Source of the DNA: Toxotes chatareus
Taxonomy: Eukaryota; Chordata; Actinopteri; Toxotidae
NCBI GenBank assembly: GCA_016801885.1
Contig: CM028889.1
Coordinates: forward strand, 17,936,501 to 18,000,500
Direction: 5' to 3'
DNA: 64,000 nucleotides
How positions within the stretch are numbered: position 1 is the first letter of the stretch; each line of letters begins with the position of its first letter. The notes under the pieces were generated by a model. The model worked only from the letters and a program-made list of their open reading frames with translations, searched no databases and was not told the DNA's origin. Position numbers and translations under genes: made by a program. Of this stretch, positions 49,101 through 61,080 are shown one piece after another.

Positions 49101-50469
49101 ATGATTCAGCAAGTGTAAGGCCTGTTTCTAACAAATTTCACATTGCAAATGAATTTTTTTTTTTTTATGTAATGATAATTTTTAAGCTAAATAAATCTGC
49201 TTTAAACTCGTGATGCAAAAACCTACTTAAGTAATAAAAGGATTAAATGTTAAATGTGTTCATTATTTCGTGATTCAGTGTTTCATTAAGTCACTGAATT
49301 TTTTAAGTGGATTTGTAAAATAACTTCAAAATATTCCAATTTACAGTTACTATGTCTGTTTAGTTTAGTTTTGTTTGTTTTTTTAATAATAATATGGTTA
49401 TGATTATGGTTATTGTATCTTTAAATTAACACAGTATAACCAATATCTCCAGATCCTGAACTATATACAGTGTCTTCCAGTATGGATACCAGATGTAAAA
49501 GATCAGCAGGGGCAGTTAGTATGGGAGGAGGCTGGAAGGATCGGTTTTAGCCTCAAGAGAATTAGAGAGGGTTTCTAAAGTACCACAGGCGAAACAGGCC
49601 AAATGTATGTTAAGGCTACTGGGCTTTTTCATTTCTCTGAAGCCTATCAGATGTTGGACGGAAACTTTCTCCTCTGATGTTTGAGTAAGGTTTGTCTCTT
49701 GTGGGATGGGGTTACGTTCGGGCCCTGTGTAATGTTTATTGATTGGACCTTCCGTCATTAAACATTGAGAAGAAGGCTGCTAGATGGATCACAACAGAAG
49801 AGCTGCCAAGGGGAGGCATGGGAACTGGAGCCCCCTTTTTCCCCCCTCCTCCTCTCTTTTCTTCAGGACACATACTGTTCTTTTGGTTTCTCCTCATTTT
49901 CCAAATTACCCTCTCCTTGTAGCTTCACATCTCTCTGTCTCCCTCCTTTGCGCCCTTACAGTCCAGCCTATTCTGCACACATCTCAGGCTGACAGGCATT
50001 AGATGTGATGCAGTTATTAAAGATGAGCCTGGTACTGTCAATCAGCCTGTGCTTGCTCCACTCAGAGCACTGGAGTTGGACGGGAGCCCTGACACCTCCA
50101 TGTCTGATGGGAGAGGCAGAGAGTCTATAAAGAGATATATCTAGTATGGACCAGCTTCAAACACTGAAAGGAAAGGCTCTAGGCTGAAGTGAATACAGTA
50201 CATCAGTTTCAATTCAGCTTATTCAGAAAATACATCTTTTACTTCATTTATAGCCTTTGAATGTCTTTTATTTTAACATGATGAACAGTTGAACAGATGT
50301 ATATCTTACTGTAGAAGACAGAGGGCGGGTCATGGAAAAAGGAGTAGGAGCTGAAGAAGAGCAGGTAGGTGCTGTAGGACCATGACATGGTGTAGAAGAC
50401 CAGCTTCCACGCGCTCTCCGGCATCTTGGCAGCATCTTTGGGCAGCAGCCTGCACCACCGTGCTAGAGG
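43066..50469 (-). CDS. cers1: Ceramide synthase 1 (exons 2-7; first exon not seen)
   Basis: Ceramide synthase 1 is an ER membrane enzyme that joins a fatty acyl-CoA (C18 preferred in mammals) to a sphingoid base. Exons on the minus strand are 50469-50310, 48239-48059, 47278-47117, 46889-46742, 46612-46458 and 43108-43066. All phases agree and they encode 282 residues plus stop. Counting from exon 2, the protein shows PLARWCRLLPKDAAKMPESA, FFHDPPSVFYNWKSG, YGHSIYATVYMDAWRKD, the TLC-domain His pair in VMVVHHIITL (99-100), the Lag1 motif LHDINDIQLE (125-134), WFWFRLYWFPLKVLYAT, an acidic tail and GKHVQNGVTKEKHL. The absence of a homeobox-like region and the PESAW...FFHDPPSVFY block distinguish CERS1 from CERS2-6. 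By comparison with mammals about 80 N-terminal residues in exon 1 are missing. No downstream Gdf1-like frame is seen. Confidence 0.93.
43906..44898 (+). mobile_element. Internally deleted hAT transposon (993 bp) with BED-finger remnant
   Basis: The ends taggcctgtcgcgataa and the reverse complement of the right end (taggcctgtcatgataac) form terminal inverted repeats. The flanks tgcttagg (43898-43905) and tgcttaag (44899-44906) match at 7 of 8 positions, as an 8-bp hAT duplication should. The body keeps the start of a transposase with a BED zinc finger and lacks the catalytic and dimerisation regions. It lies inside the last cers1 intron, in the opposite orientation to the gene. Confidence 0.88.
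44187..44522 (+). pseudogene. hAT transposase N-terminal fragment with BED-type zinc finger
   Basis: The frame starts MELVSKTNATSAAWEHFGF. It shows a BED finger: the W..F start, paired cysteines in CQPVCRIC and histidines in TTSLHLHLKH. It then runs into a Ser/Thr-rich linker and ITGAFNRHTKY before a stop at 44520-44522. Related sequence continues in other frames to about 44660 (for example HTAIPQLYNNVKDDI). It is a broken relic, about 110 residues of a protein normally 600 or more. Confidence 0.8.
45222..46252. mobile_element. Non-autonomous hAT-like element, copy 2 (1031 bp)
   Basis: Same ends and order as the copy at 26106-27542, but lacking an internal piece that corresponds to about 26301-26680 there. 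The flanks gcgtaaac (45214-45221) and gtgtaaaa (46253-46260) match at 6 of 8 positions. The shared open frame at 46063 onward is also present in the first copy, with no recognisable domain. Confidence 0.78.
46458..46612 (-). CDS. cers1: cers1 coding exon 6
   Basis: Acceptor ctttgcag|TTCATT. Encodes FIVIFVVKVLKMKEVNDVRE, then an acidic DEDSS...SDDD tail ending SAQ. The donor CAGGG|GTGAGA contains an in-frame TGA, so unspliced RNA would stop at 46454. Confidence 0.92.
46742..46889 (-). CDS. cers1: cers1 coding exon 5
   Basis: Acceptor ctgtcag|GTTCT, donor TTCTTG|GTGAGG. Encodes FWFRLYWFPLKVLYATC to LLLMNIYWFL, the last membrane segment region. Confidence 0.95.
46890..47116 (-). other. cers1: cers1 intron 4
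   Basis: Short GT-AG intron of 227 bp without internal features. Confidence 0.9.
47117..47278 (-). CDS. cers1: cers1 coding exon 4
   Basis: Acceptor cctcag|ATACC, donor CTTG|GTGAGG. Encodes YHNIGILVLFLHDINDIQLE to GSVSFSIT, with the Lag1 HD..D motif. Confidence 0.95.
47279..48058 (-). other. cers1: cers1 intron 3
   Basis: GT-AG intron of 780 bp. Two interrupted T-runs lie just inside the donor end, at about 48014-48034. Confidence 0.9.
48059..48239 (-). CDS. cers1: cers1 coding exon 3
   Basis: Acceptor cctccag|ACTGG, donor TTCAG|GTATTT. Encodes WKSGMSVPIDIAIAYLIQG and VMVVHHIITL, the first part of the TLC active region. Confidence 0.95.
48240..50309 (-). other. cers1: cers1 intron 2
   Basis: GT-AG intron of 2070 bp. 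Contains a T-run near 49.15 kb and a CT-rich patch near 49.84-49.94 kb. No other exon is seen. Confidence 0.88.
50310..50469 (-). CDS. cers1: cers1 coding exon 2
   Basis: Acceptor gctgcag|CCTCTA, donor TACA|GTAAGA. Encodes PLARWCRLLPKDAAK to HDPPSVFY. Confidence 0.94.
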
Positions 50470-51350
50470 CTGCAGCGACAGAGCAGAGAGAAGAACGAGA
50501 GTCAGACAGGGGAGAGGAAGTGCAGGGAAGTCACACTCCGTTTTCATTTAGCTGTTTCTACAGGCCTGCAGCTGGGTGAACTGCTGCAAGGTCTCTGACC
50601 GCAATAACTGATTAATTTAGATGGCGTTCTTTTACAGTGCACTAAATTCAATATGAGAAAACAATTCACTACGTGGCGTTGCTCACGATCTGTTGATGCA
50701 CTTTTATGTCTTCTCAGCTGAGAGGACAGCAGTTTCTGTTTTATTGTAAAGAATTGTTTTCATTTATGCTGTATTGTCCAAGCTAAGAAAAAAAAAACAG
50801 TCTATAGCTTTTTTATAGCTTTTTCAAATTTCATCTTATGAAATGGAGATGAGCTGGGGCATTTAGAGAGAAGTCTTCAGGAGGGAATCTGGCTGGACAC
50901 CAGATGTTTTTTATAGGGGTTGTAACCGTTGCAACAATGTGAGGCACATTTTTCTGAACTAATAAACATGAGCAGCAGAAAACAAATGGGCCTAAGTGGG
51001 AGAGGACACTGTTCATTCTATCTTCATATAAACATGAAAAATACTCAAATACTCAAGACACAACGTAAACTAAACAAGACTGCTGAGACAACAAAAAACA
51101 TGAAGTGATACAGACACAACGAAACACTGAAATTTGTCTGGTTAAACCAAACACCAATCTTACAGACTTTAGTAAACTTAGAATAAACTTCAGGTAACTG
51201 TTCATTGATTTTTACAGTGTTTTATATTGAGATGTCAATAGAAAGTGTAAGATGACCCACTATTTTGCCTGATGTCAGTGCTACTAACAGTGTCAGGATG
51301 TTGTTTACATGTGTTCTTAAGTGTTTATCTCATAAACATTCACACATGCT

Positions 51351-51373
51351 CTCCCTCTCTCTCTCTCTCTCTG
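51351..51373. repeat. (CT)n microsatellite
   Basis: Run of about ten CT units followed by a short TA run. Confidence 0.85.
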
Positions 51374-54300
51374 TATATATATGATACAGAGGCTCTCTCG
51401 CTGACACACATGTACACATGAACATTACAAACATGTGACTGTCTGCCCACAGAAACGTGTGCTTCACAAGTCTGTTTATGGTTTGCTATGCAAGCAGAAA
51501 TGGAGGAAGTCAGACAGAAGGCTTCTGACATACTGATGTAGACTGATAATTCGACCCCACCCACCAACTGACTATGAGGCTATGTTATCTTCCTCCTTCG
51601 CCTCCCAAATCTTACTGCTTCCTCACTCCCACCTTCTTCTGTTTTTACTTTTCCCTCAGCCACTCTCAGAGTTGTGACAGCGGGAACTCTGAAGGATAAT
51701 CATTCAGTTTCAGCAATCAAGGAAATGCTGAAGATGTGACCATTAATTGATGTGATAATTAACAGCGCAGGCAGACATGTAAAGGAAACACAGATACATA
51801 ACAATACATAAGACAGGTATATCAGTCGGGCGGTAAGGCAGGCAGGTGTTCAGTGTTTCATAGCTGTGCCAAGGCAGGAAACCAAGCCTAGCTCACTGTC
51901 TCACGAACAAAATGCCACACATACATACACCACTTTGGAGAGAAATGAAACGGTGTAACTGGAGGCAGGAAAGTGAAAGTTGCCCGTGTCAGTGATACAG
52001 TACATTGCAATCAGTTGTTACTAAGCAGCAAGTCTACAGGACATGATCCGACAAGGCTCAGTGACCGAATACATGACAAATTAATGGAGGGAGTGTTGCT
52101 GCGGCTAAATGTAAACCCTGCAGTCTTAGACAGTCACTTTCTCAGGAATTCTGTTTGATACTTTTCCTGTCTGTGTGATACAAAACATGACACCATCACT
52201 CTGTCCTGTCTTTTATCAGTTTCTTCTGACCTAACTTTTATTCCTTTTGCCTCCCTGTCTCTTTTCTTTTTTTCTTTTGCTTCTTTTGTCTCACTTTCAG
52301 CTCTTTTCTGGATTTGAAACTGCATCACGCACAAGGGAGTCAAAACAAGAAATGGAAGGAAGCTGACAGGGAAACACTGATGTGAGATAAAGAGTAACAG
52401 CAACACACTTTGTGGTTCTCAGTCGTGACAGATGTAGAGACATCAGCACGCAGGGAGCACATGACCCCACTGGGGGCTGCTGATTGGTTGAGACTGCAGC
52501 AACATGTGCTGCATTTTAAGTAAGTCATGACCTGAGCAGAAGAAACTCACCATATTCTCTCAAGTCTCTCTGTACATCTCTATCAGTCCTTCTCTTTCAG
52601 CCCTGCCAGCCTCCGTCTCATCCCTCAATCCTCTCCCCCTCCTTCGCCTTTACTTCTCACTCCCTGCCTCAACTCCCTCATTCCTCCTCTCTCTTTCTAC
52701 CCTCATGACTCCCCCCTGCCTGCGACATTTATTTATAGAAGCCAGCTGTCAGCACACAGAATGCCCCCCACTACTCCACCGACACACACAAAAACATAAG
52801 TCCGCGCACACTCATGCATGCTCACAAACACTGAAAACAATACAGGCTAATACAGGTTACTGCAAACACCAGCCATGCCACTGCAGCTCATGTCTTACCC
52901 GTTAATCACCATTTCTCTCACTGCTGCTGTTACATTTCATGCTCTCGTATACGCATCCTATCTGCGACATTTACCTCTACATTCTTCCACCCACTGTTTC
53001 ACTCTGTCCTGCTTGTTTCTATAACTTGATCTCTGTGCTATTCCCTCTGTGTCATCTACACCATCTCTGTACCTGCACTGTATCTAAACTTACTGTACTG
53101 ATATTGTCATTATGAAATAGCGTTAACCACATTTTACAACCAGTGTGTAGAGACAGTCAATACGGTGTATTTCTGCAGATTAGGGCTTAAAACTATTTAC
53201 AGAAGGGAGTCCAAAAGAAAAACAAAACAATGTCAAATTAAAAAGGCAAAGATCAACTCACAGGACAGTTGTCACCAATTTTGGTTTTGACACACAACTC
53301 TACATTACTCACTAAATTATTCATAGCCACTCATAGATAAGCTAAAGAAAATAACTGTGTTTATACTCCTGTTTAATCTCATGTCACTCTTCTCTGATGC
53401 ATTAAGCCAAACAGGAGATGATATGAACTCACATTAGTAAATATAACAGACAGTCACACTAACACTAACATTATAGATATACTGTGTAACGCTGACCACT
53501 GTGTGGAAAAAATGCAATGTGCCAACATAGAGGGCTCAAGCCAAAAAAACCCCACAAACCACTAACAAAAGTTGAGACATCAGCCTACGAAGCACTGTGT
53601 TGGCCAAACAAATACATACAAGTGCACATTGATACTAAATTACTTCCTAACATCAACAGTACATTCTACAGCTTACTCTGTGTTTGTTGGTACAGAAGCT
53701 CATCAGAAGATTTTCGGTGTGATAGCTTTGTTGTTGTGAAATCCTTCCTCATAGCATTATGAACAGCTGTGCAGTGTTTTAGTTTCTGATACGCTTTTAA
53801 ATGTGTGGATCTATTGTAATGTCTATAAATTTTTTATCATCTTGATTGTCCGTTCTGTAAATTTACTTTGTTGCTTTTTTTCTGTATACATGACATTCTG
53901 ATATGACATCCTCTGTTTGTCATTCTTCCCCTGGATTTTCTGGGGGAGTTTTTCCTTATCAGGTTCGAGGGTCTAAGGACAGAGCATGCTACACGTACTG
54001 ACTGTAAAGCCCCCTGAGGCAAACTTGCGGTTTGTGATATTCCCCCAAACCCAAATCTATGCAAAGCCTAATGTTTGCAGGTAAATATTGGGGTACTAAA
54101 TTGTTTGTTATTGGCTGGCCCTCACTGTCAAGTGATATCCCTCTGAGTGATGTGATCCTGGCACAAAGGAGAGCGGTTTAGTCACTTACAGTGTTCACTG
54201 GGGAAATATGATGTTTTTGCCTCTTAGTTCTAGTCCTGGCCAAGAGCAGAAAGCAGGGACATAATCTTTGTTTCAAATGCAGATTCTGAGATTATATAAC

Positions 54301-55376
54301 AACCTGCCAATGGTTCCATTCTTGTCTCTGTGTGCCACCCAGCCCACTATCTCTCTGGGTCCTATCCACCCACTCCATCCATCTACCCTTTAGTTTTCTA
54401 TGCCACCATTACAGAGTGGGGATATAGTGGGTCAAGGACACTGAGATAATCCACTCGTCCTCTGTCAGATAGATGACAGGGCCTTGAACTTCACTCAGCT
54501 GGGACTACGACCACCATTCAGCAGGCTCCCCTGCTCTCTTCCCCTCTCTCTGACAGACAGACGCTGGCTGAACTCGTTCTCTAGCTTGGGTCATCACTAG
54601 CTTTCATTTCGCTGTCCACTGACTCTTTCTCCCTGCTAAAGAGAGAGAAGCAGAAGCAGAAAAGAAAATGGGAGAGAAACAGCGAAGAAATTACGGAGTC
54701 AGAGTGTGTATGAGAGGAAAAGAGTCAGCGTGAAAGAGACTTGACGACAAAAAAGTGGTTCCCTTAGCAACCAATGCAGGGATGCTGGCAAAGTCCCATA
54801 GTGTGGATAAAAACTCCCTCCATCTCTGTTCCACTTCAGTTCTTCCTTATCCGTCCTTTCCCCTCTTTCCTCCCTTTCCCTGATAATCTGCAGCAGCACC
54901 GACACTGCTCTCCCGTTCACTTTCCACTCTCTAAAAGTTCTCAGTTTTTACCCCTCCTCTGTCCTTCCTGGAAGCAAGTGACAAGAGGGGAGAGAATGGG
55001 CTCTGCTGGTCTGTTGCGTAAGAAGATAAAGTGGGCCAGTGAGTCAGGATACAGGCTCATGTGTGGATCTGTTCAATAGGGCTCGCTCTCTCACGCACCC
55101 TCTTTCATTCCTTTAGCTCTGTCTAGCTTCGATCTCTCTCGTTGGGTCTGACGTCACTCTGTCCACCTCAGTGTCACTTTCAAACCCAATTCTGTCATGC
55201 ACGCCCTCTGCTCTCTTTGCATCTTTTTCCAGACCGGGTGAAAATAGGATTTGCAAAGGCTAATCCAGAGAATGGCTGGATTTTTAGACTCTATATCCAT
55301 AGGCAAGTAAATATAGCCTATTTATCTGTGATTACCAGTTTATACAACACTATTCGAGGTGTCCTATAAAACCAGC

Positions 55377-55685
55377 TCACCATGAACAAAGAACAAAATC
55401 TGAATGACTTGTGGAAAAAACACAAAATCACCCACCACTCTAATCATATTGCATATACACACACAGGAACAATCTACACTGCACTGCTCCTGTTATGTGC
55501 CAGTCACATCAGTGACACCACATGGTTTTAAAACCTGTTTCTCATTTAAATATATTTGATGTAGCTTCATAGCTGCAGGTGAATTAACTTTGATGAAGTC
55601 TGGAAATGAAACATTCTTGCAGAGAAAATCCCAAGTGAAAAGCATTTATCTTTCTCTGCACCTATACTGTAGATAATAGCCACAG
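55377..55685 (+). repeat. Local direct duplication X, copy A
   Basis: Shares with 58917-59230 the order ctcaccatgaacaaag, ctgctcctg..tgtgccagtca, aaaacctgtttctcattta, gtgaattaact, cacctatactgtagataat. Copies differ by many substitutions and by the CA run in copy B. Confidence 0.85.
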
Positions 55686-56626
55686 ACATCCTTGGTCATG
55701 AGGTTTAAGCTTGTGTGTTTTCACCACAGGAAATGAGTGTTTAATAGGGAAGTGGTGGAGGTTGCTATTTTATGTAAAAAATATGGGAAGAAAAACCCTC
55801 ACGATCCCCATATTTATCCCCATGTTACACTGATTTGTTTTTTTGCTCAAATAACTGTTTTTTTCCATTAGGCACCGGAAGGCAACTTAAAGTACATTTT
55901 ATCTGACATGGTTACATTTAAGGTACACTGTCAGTTCATCATTATTAGCTTGGTAAATGAAACGTGAAATGCAACATAATGAAGTTTGCATGTACAGAGG
56001 CCACTCCAACAGTGCCGCAAAACTGATGTTGAACCAAGAGGCAGGGTGAACATTTGAACTTGATTTGATTACACAATTAGACCAGCCACCGTCGCCACTG
56101 AGCTAATTTGCACACACGTACGTGACTGGACAAGCACTGATGACCCACCTAGCATCCATGAGTGACTAAATGACCACAACTTATGAATGAAAGCCTATTG
56201 CAGCCGTCCGTAGTTGCATGGAAAAGACACGCTTTCTGAAACACTTGGCTTTGCTAGCTCTAGCGCACTAGTTACCTCTGACCATCACAGATTAAGCTAA
56301 ATTTCAGGCACACTGGAGCCTCTCTCTGTCAAAACTGACCAGTGTTAATTCCAGCCACTTCACATGGAAGATGATAACAAATTCAGGGTATATGAAAATA
56401 TAGAGACTGTCTTAAAAATGCCATCAATCTTCAATCATACGAAACAGAGCATTTAAATTTCAAACCTGTTGATTGTACATGCGCATACATGTCTTTATCT
56501 GGCTCTCACAACAAGAGCGGCATCAAAGACCTAGTCTGAGTAAAAATTACACCTGCAATGGTTTCACTTCCTGCTGTATATATAAAATATATATATAGAA
56601 TTTGTGTGTGTGTCTGTGTCTGTGTG

Positions 56627-56683
56627 TGTGCATGAGAGACAGCGAGAGAGAGAGAGAGCGAGAGAGAGAGAGAGAGAGAGAAA
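56627..56683. repeat. (GA)n-rich microsatellite
   Basis: Interrupted GA run, preceded by a short GT run and TA run from about 56577. Confidence 0.85.
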
Positions 56684-57756
56684 CAGAGCAGCTGCACCTG
56701 GTCTGGCCTATTAGTTGATCCCAGTGGAGGTATTAAAGCCACAGTTGGTTCTCAAATTAACTCCTGGAGTATCAAAGAAAATGAATATGAACATCACAGC
56801 AAAAGACTTTCAGTGGATTAAGTTTAAACATACATTTACTTCCACTACTATAATCACAAACTTTTTTTTTTTTTTTAAATAATATCACAGATTAGCAGCC
56901 TTGTTCACTGTGTTTGAGCCGAAGAGGATTATTGATGTACATATTTAGTGTAGGCTTGTAAAACCAAAAAAAAAAGAAAAAAGAAAAGAAAGCATTTTTT
57001 GGCCTTAGTTAAAATCAGCTACTAGTCCCAAAAAGCACACTTTTACACCTGCTTCAAAAGAGCACATTGATCTTATAAGAAACTACCACTTAGTTCTCTT
57101 GGCCATTCATTCACCAAACATGCAGTGGAATTTTGGCTGAAGATCATAGGGGGAAAACGTTATTAATCTACCCTATTATATTTACTCCACACACAACAGA
57201 AATAGCATCCAGCAGCACAAACACACTGTAGCATTAAGTAGCATACAGTGCGCTCTTTATATGATGCAGTTGTATATTTAATTTCTTTTCATTTTGCAGG
57301 GACATCATAAAGCTTGTGATGTGTAGTCATATGATTTTTATTTGTGTCTTATGACTTATAATCATCCTAGTGGCATCTCAGTGTTTGTCTCCCCTTTATA
57401 GACGTTCCTGCTCTGCAGAGGGAACAAAACTTGTACGTGAATACACTGTATTTTCGAATCCACACATTTCTGAAGTAGTAAGAGCAACAGAAATAGAGTC
57501 TAAAATAAGAGACAGATAAAAGGTACTGTCTCAGTGAAGTGTTAAGATATTCACTCAAGCTGCTCCCTGTCCAAACTGACAGCTAGAAGACATATGGCTG
57601 TCATTCATAATGCAGCATCCTTGCCATTGGCAACACACAAAGAATGAGGACTGACTGTGTGCATGAGTATAAATGCGTGTGTGTGTCTGTGTTCAACAGG
57701 CCAGGTTCATGAGCTCACCATAATTATCTACCCACAGACAATCTAAAGCTGGCTTA

Positions 57757-57785
57757 CAGCACACACACACACACACACACACACA
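57757..57785. repeat. (CA)n microsatellite
   Basis: Uninterrupted AC run of about 14 units. Confidence 0.9.
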
Positions 57786-58570
57786 GTAACACTGATTACT
57801 AGAAATGTGAAAATCTATGAGGTGACATACCATGATTTTTTTTTTACATAGCATCAGTGCTCTATAAGCATACTTAAAAAAATAATACTTTTAGTCTCTA
57901 AATTTTAATCATCTAAGTGCACACATGGGATGGAAAGTGTAAACAAATGTTAAGTATAACAACACATGGGCAAGGATTCCACTTCAAGCGGCAACTGACC
58001 GCGCTAAATACAAGTTCCTAATGATTATAGAGTTGTTTTTTAAACCTTGTCATGGCAAAATCACATTTCTGAAATATAAACGGCAGAGTATCTGGATTAA
58101 CACCATATGGAGCTGAATAATCACCAGCCTATAATGATATATCCATTCTTTCTTTCTGATGATATTGATTTTCATTGACAGTATCAATCAACATTTCCAT
58201 ACCCAAAATCCAAAAAAGTCACCAGAAATCATAAAAGTCGTGATATTGAATTTTATTGTTGAAGAACAGGAATATACTGTACATCAAATGTACCTTATGA
58301 TTTATATATAGCATCACACTGACAGATCCCTGTTGATTCCCTTCCCTGGTGATCACTAATACTATTAACACTGCTTACTAGGCCACATGACACTACAACA
58401 CTACACTAAAACTTATGTGTGTGCCTCAAACAGGCCAGAATCTCCTACAGGTAAGAGAAGTTCGATTCAGGCTGATGATTACAGCCTCTGTATTGCACAG
58501 TCACCATTACACTAATGGAGTTAAACAGTGATCTATTCCAGCTTTCATTTTTCATACTTCATATAAAGTA

Positions 58571-58655
58571 TATTCTAATGGCCTTAGATTCACCTGCCTT
58601 TCGCTGACTTTTAAAGCCTCTATATGCTGCATACTGTGTCTGATCACTTCCTCTG
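58571..58655 (+). repeat. Local direct duplication Y, copy A
   Basis: The order ttctaatggcctta, ttcacctgcctttc, gactttt.aagcctctat, tgctgcatactg, tgatcact recurs at 59280-59370, about 710 bp away. Confidence 0.8.
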
Positions 58656-58916
58656 ACAAAATATCTCGAACAAACTTCAATGGATTTTTATTTTGACACT
58701 GACCTAACCCGTCCAGCTCACTAATGCTGAAACATGGCAGCTTTTTCAGTCATGACCCTCTCACAACCATATCCTGCCTGGAAAGCACCTTAGGCTGATG
58801 GCAGACAGTTAGGATGCATGCTGGGAAATGAGTCAGTTGCTGATTTGTATGTGACTCAATAAAAAGAAATGGAGTACAAATAAATGACGTCCTCTGAGGG
58901 CTTCCCATCAGGCAGT

Positions 58917-58996
58917 TCACCGTGAGCAAAGAGGAATGTGAATGACCTGGTGGAGAAACACTAATTCACTCACTAATCTTATCACATTGAGAAGGA

Positions 58997-59031
<35 letters not shown>

Positions 59032-59230
59032 TCCTGACACGTGCCAGTCAGATCAGTGACAGCACATGGTTTAAAACCTGTTTCTCATTTAAATGTATTT
59101 GATGTAGATTCATAGCCATAGGTGAATTAACTCTGAATTCCTGCCCAGTTCCTTCTGCACATGTATAAAGCAAGAAACAAACATTTATAGGCCCTCTTTC
59201 TTTGCACCTATACTGTAGATAATAGCCACA
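58917..59230 (+). repeat. Local direct duplication X, copy B
   Basis: Second copy of the segment at 55377-55685, about 3.54 kb away. A (CA)n tract has expanded inside this copy at about 58999-59029. Confidence 0.85.
58999..59029. repeat. (CA)n microsatellite inside duplication X copy B
   Basis: AC run of about 15 units. The matching place in copy A has only a few. Confidence 0.9.
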
Positions 59231-59279
59231 TTTGTGTGTCTCTGTATGAATTCTGTATAAAATGTATTACAACAATTTA

Positions 59280-59370
59280 ATTCTAATGGCCTTAAATTTA
59301 GATAATTCAATTTCACCTGCCTTTCACAGACTTTTTAAGCCTCTATGTGCTGCATACTGATCACTGCCTC
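59280..59370 (+). repeat. Local direct duplication Y, copy B
   Basis: Second copy of the segment at 58571-58655, with a small insertion after ggccttaaattta. Confidence 0.8.
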
Positions 59371-60526
59371 TCGCCTTTTTGACATTAATCATACCCTCTG
59401 GAAGATGTTTGTCATTCTTTATCAAAAAAATGTATTTGAAGGGTGACAAGTCAGTGGTCTGTGTAGTCTCTCTGACTCACACCTTGGCTACAGTCATTTT
59501 GTAGGAAAAACCTCTGTGATCGATGTCAGCAAGTTCCCTGACAGGTCCCACAATCAGCCTTCAGGTATGAGCTAACTATTCATGTGGCTTCGCAAACCCA
59601 TTACACCACAGGGCAGGTGGGATGAGATAGAGAAGGGAAAATGAGAGGGCAGAGCACAACAGATAAAAATTAGATCGAGAGTAAAAGACAGAAAGATAGA
59701 GCGAAAAGAAAGAAAGCGAGATGTGGTGAATTTTGGAAAGAGGACAAGAAGAAAGCCACAGGCAACTATTCTGATCACTTTGAGTGTAGGAAAGTGCTCC
59801 CTGACTTATTGTGAGACCATGCGGATGTACCAGTCCCTACCAAAGACAGACAGAGAAAGAGAAAGAGAATGAGAGAGAGAGAGAGAAGGACGCAGACAAA
59901 GACAGCGAGAGAGACCGGGATAGAAACTGATCCCAAGAATCTCCCTGATATGCGACTAAAGTACAGAGAAGCATCCAAAACATTCTCAACATCCTGTGAA
60001 CCACAAAAGCAAACATGTAAACACACACACAGATATGGCCCATAACTGTATTAAATATGACGGGCAATCTCTGCAGACCAAAATGAGCTTTGGTTTCCTC
60101 TGACACATATTCACAATTAAAGAGTGGCCTTGTTAGAACAGAGACAGCTGCCAAGTGTGAAGCCTACAGTGACAATGTGCTGTTGTTTTATCAAAGACTG
60201 TCCGCTGAGTCTATCTGGAGGAAAATAAGTGAGACAGAAAGAGAGAGGAAGAGGAAAAAGACTGTGTGGCCAGCCACAGAGGCTCTGTAGCAGTCAAGGC
60301 CTCATAGCACATTCCAGTTGACCAGCAGAGAGTCTGACTGTCACAGTCCACAAACAGAGCTGATTCATGACCCTGCTTTGTAGCTGGTGGTATATATGGC
60401 TGCTTCAGCTGTGATTCACCGTGTTAAAAGAGTATCCAACCATTCTCTGTTTCTTCCTTTAGTGTCAGCAGTGTTTGGGATCACAACAACTCCAGGCTCA
60501 TACTACATTGTGGTGTGTTTGGTGTG

Positions 60527-60815
60527 TAGGGATGCAACTAATGATTCATTTTCATTATTGATTAAGCTGCCAATTAGCCAGTCTATGGAAAGTCAAACAG
60601 TAGTGAAAAAACTATGCCTATCACAACCTCTCAGAGCCCACATCTTCAAATGTTTTGTTTCATACAAATCAACAGTCTAAAACTCAAAGATATAGATTTT
60701 CTCACAGTTGAGAGGCAGGAACTGAGAATGAACCAAAAAAATGACTGAAACAATTAACTGATCATAAAAGTAATAGCTGCTGGTTATTTTTGATAAATTG
60801 ATTAACCTGCTTCAA
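60527..60815. repeat. Dispersed fish repeat, 'agggatgcaactaatgattc' family
   Basis: Begins agggatgcaactaatgattc, then ttattgattaagctgccaat, tcaaatgttttgtttcatac and gataaattgattaacct. This is the order of the abundant fish repeat also present near 25.0 kb. Confidence 0.65.
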
Positions 60816-60844
60816 CATGTATCTGGAGTGGGTGTAAATTAGTG

Positions 60845-61080
60845 TGTAAACCAGTGTTGAAGCTTTTCTGAAATTCACGCGATTCATAATTCAAAATGCT
60901 GTCTACTATCCTGACAAATGAACTACATTTGATACCTTCAAATTGTTTGTTTTGTACAAACAACAGTCCAAAGCCAAAAATATTCAGTTTGCAACCACAC
61001 AAGACAATGGCTTAAATCGGTCAATCGCTAGATTAGCTGCCTCTTTCTGTTGATTGACTAATCAATTAATAGACTAATGC
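60845..61080. repeat. Dispersed fish repeat, partial second copy
   Basis: Shares tcaaattgtttgttttgtac, aacagtccaaagcc, aaatattcagttt and the closing ttgactaatcaattaatag with the same family. It lies directly after the copy at 60527-60815 and is truncated at its left side. Confidence 0.55.
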
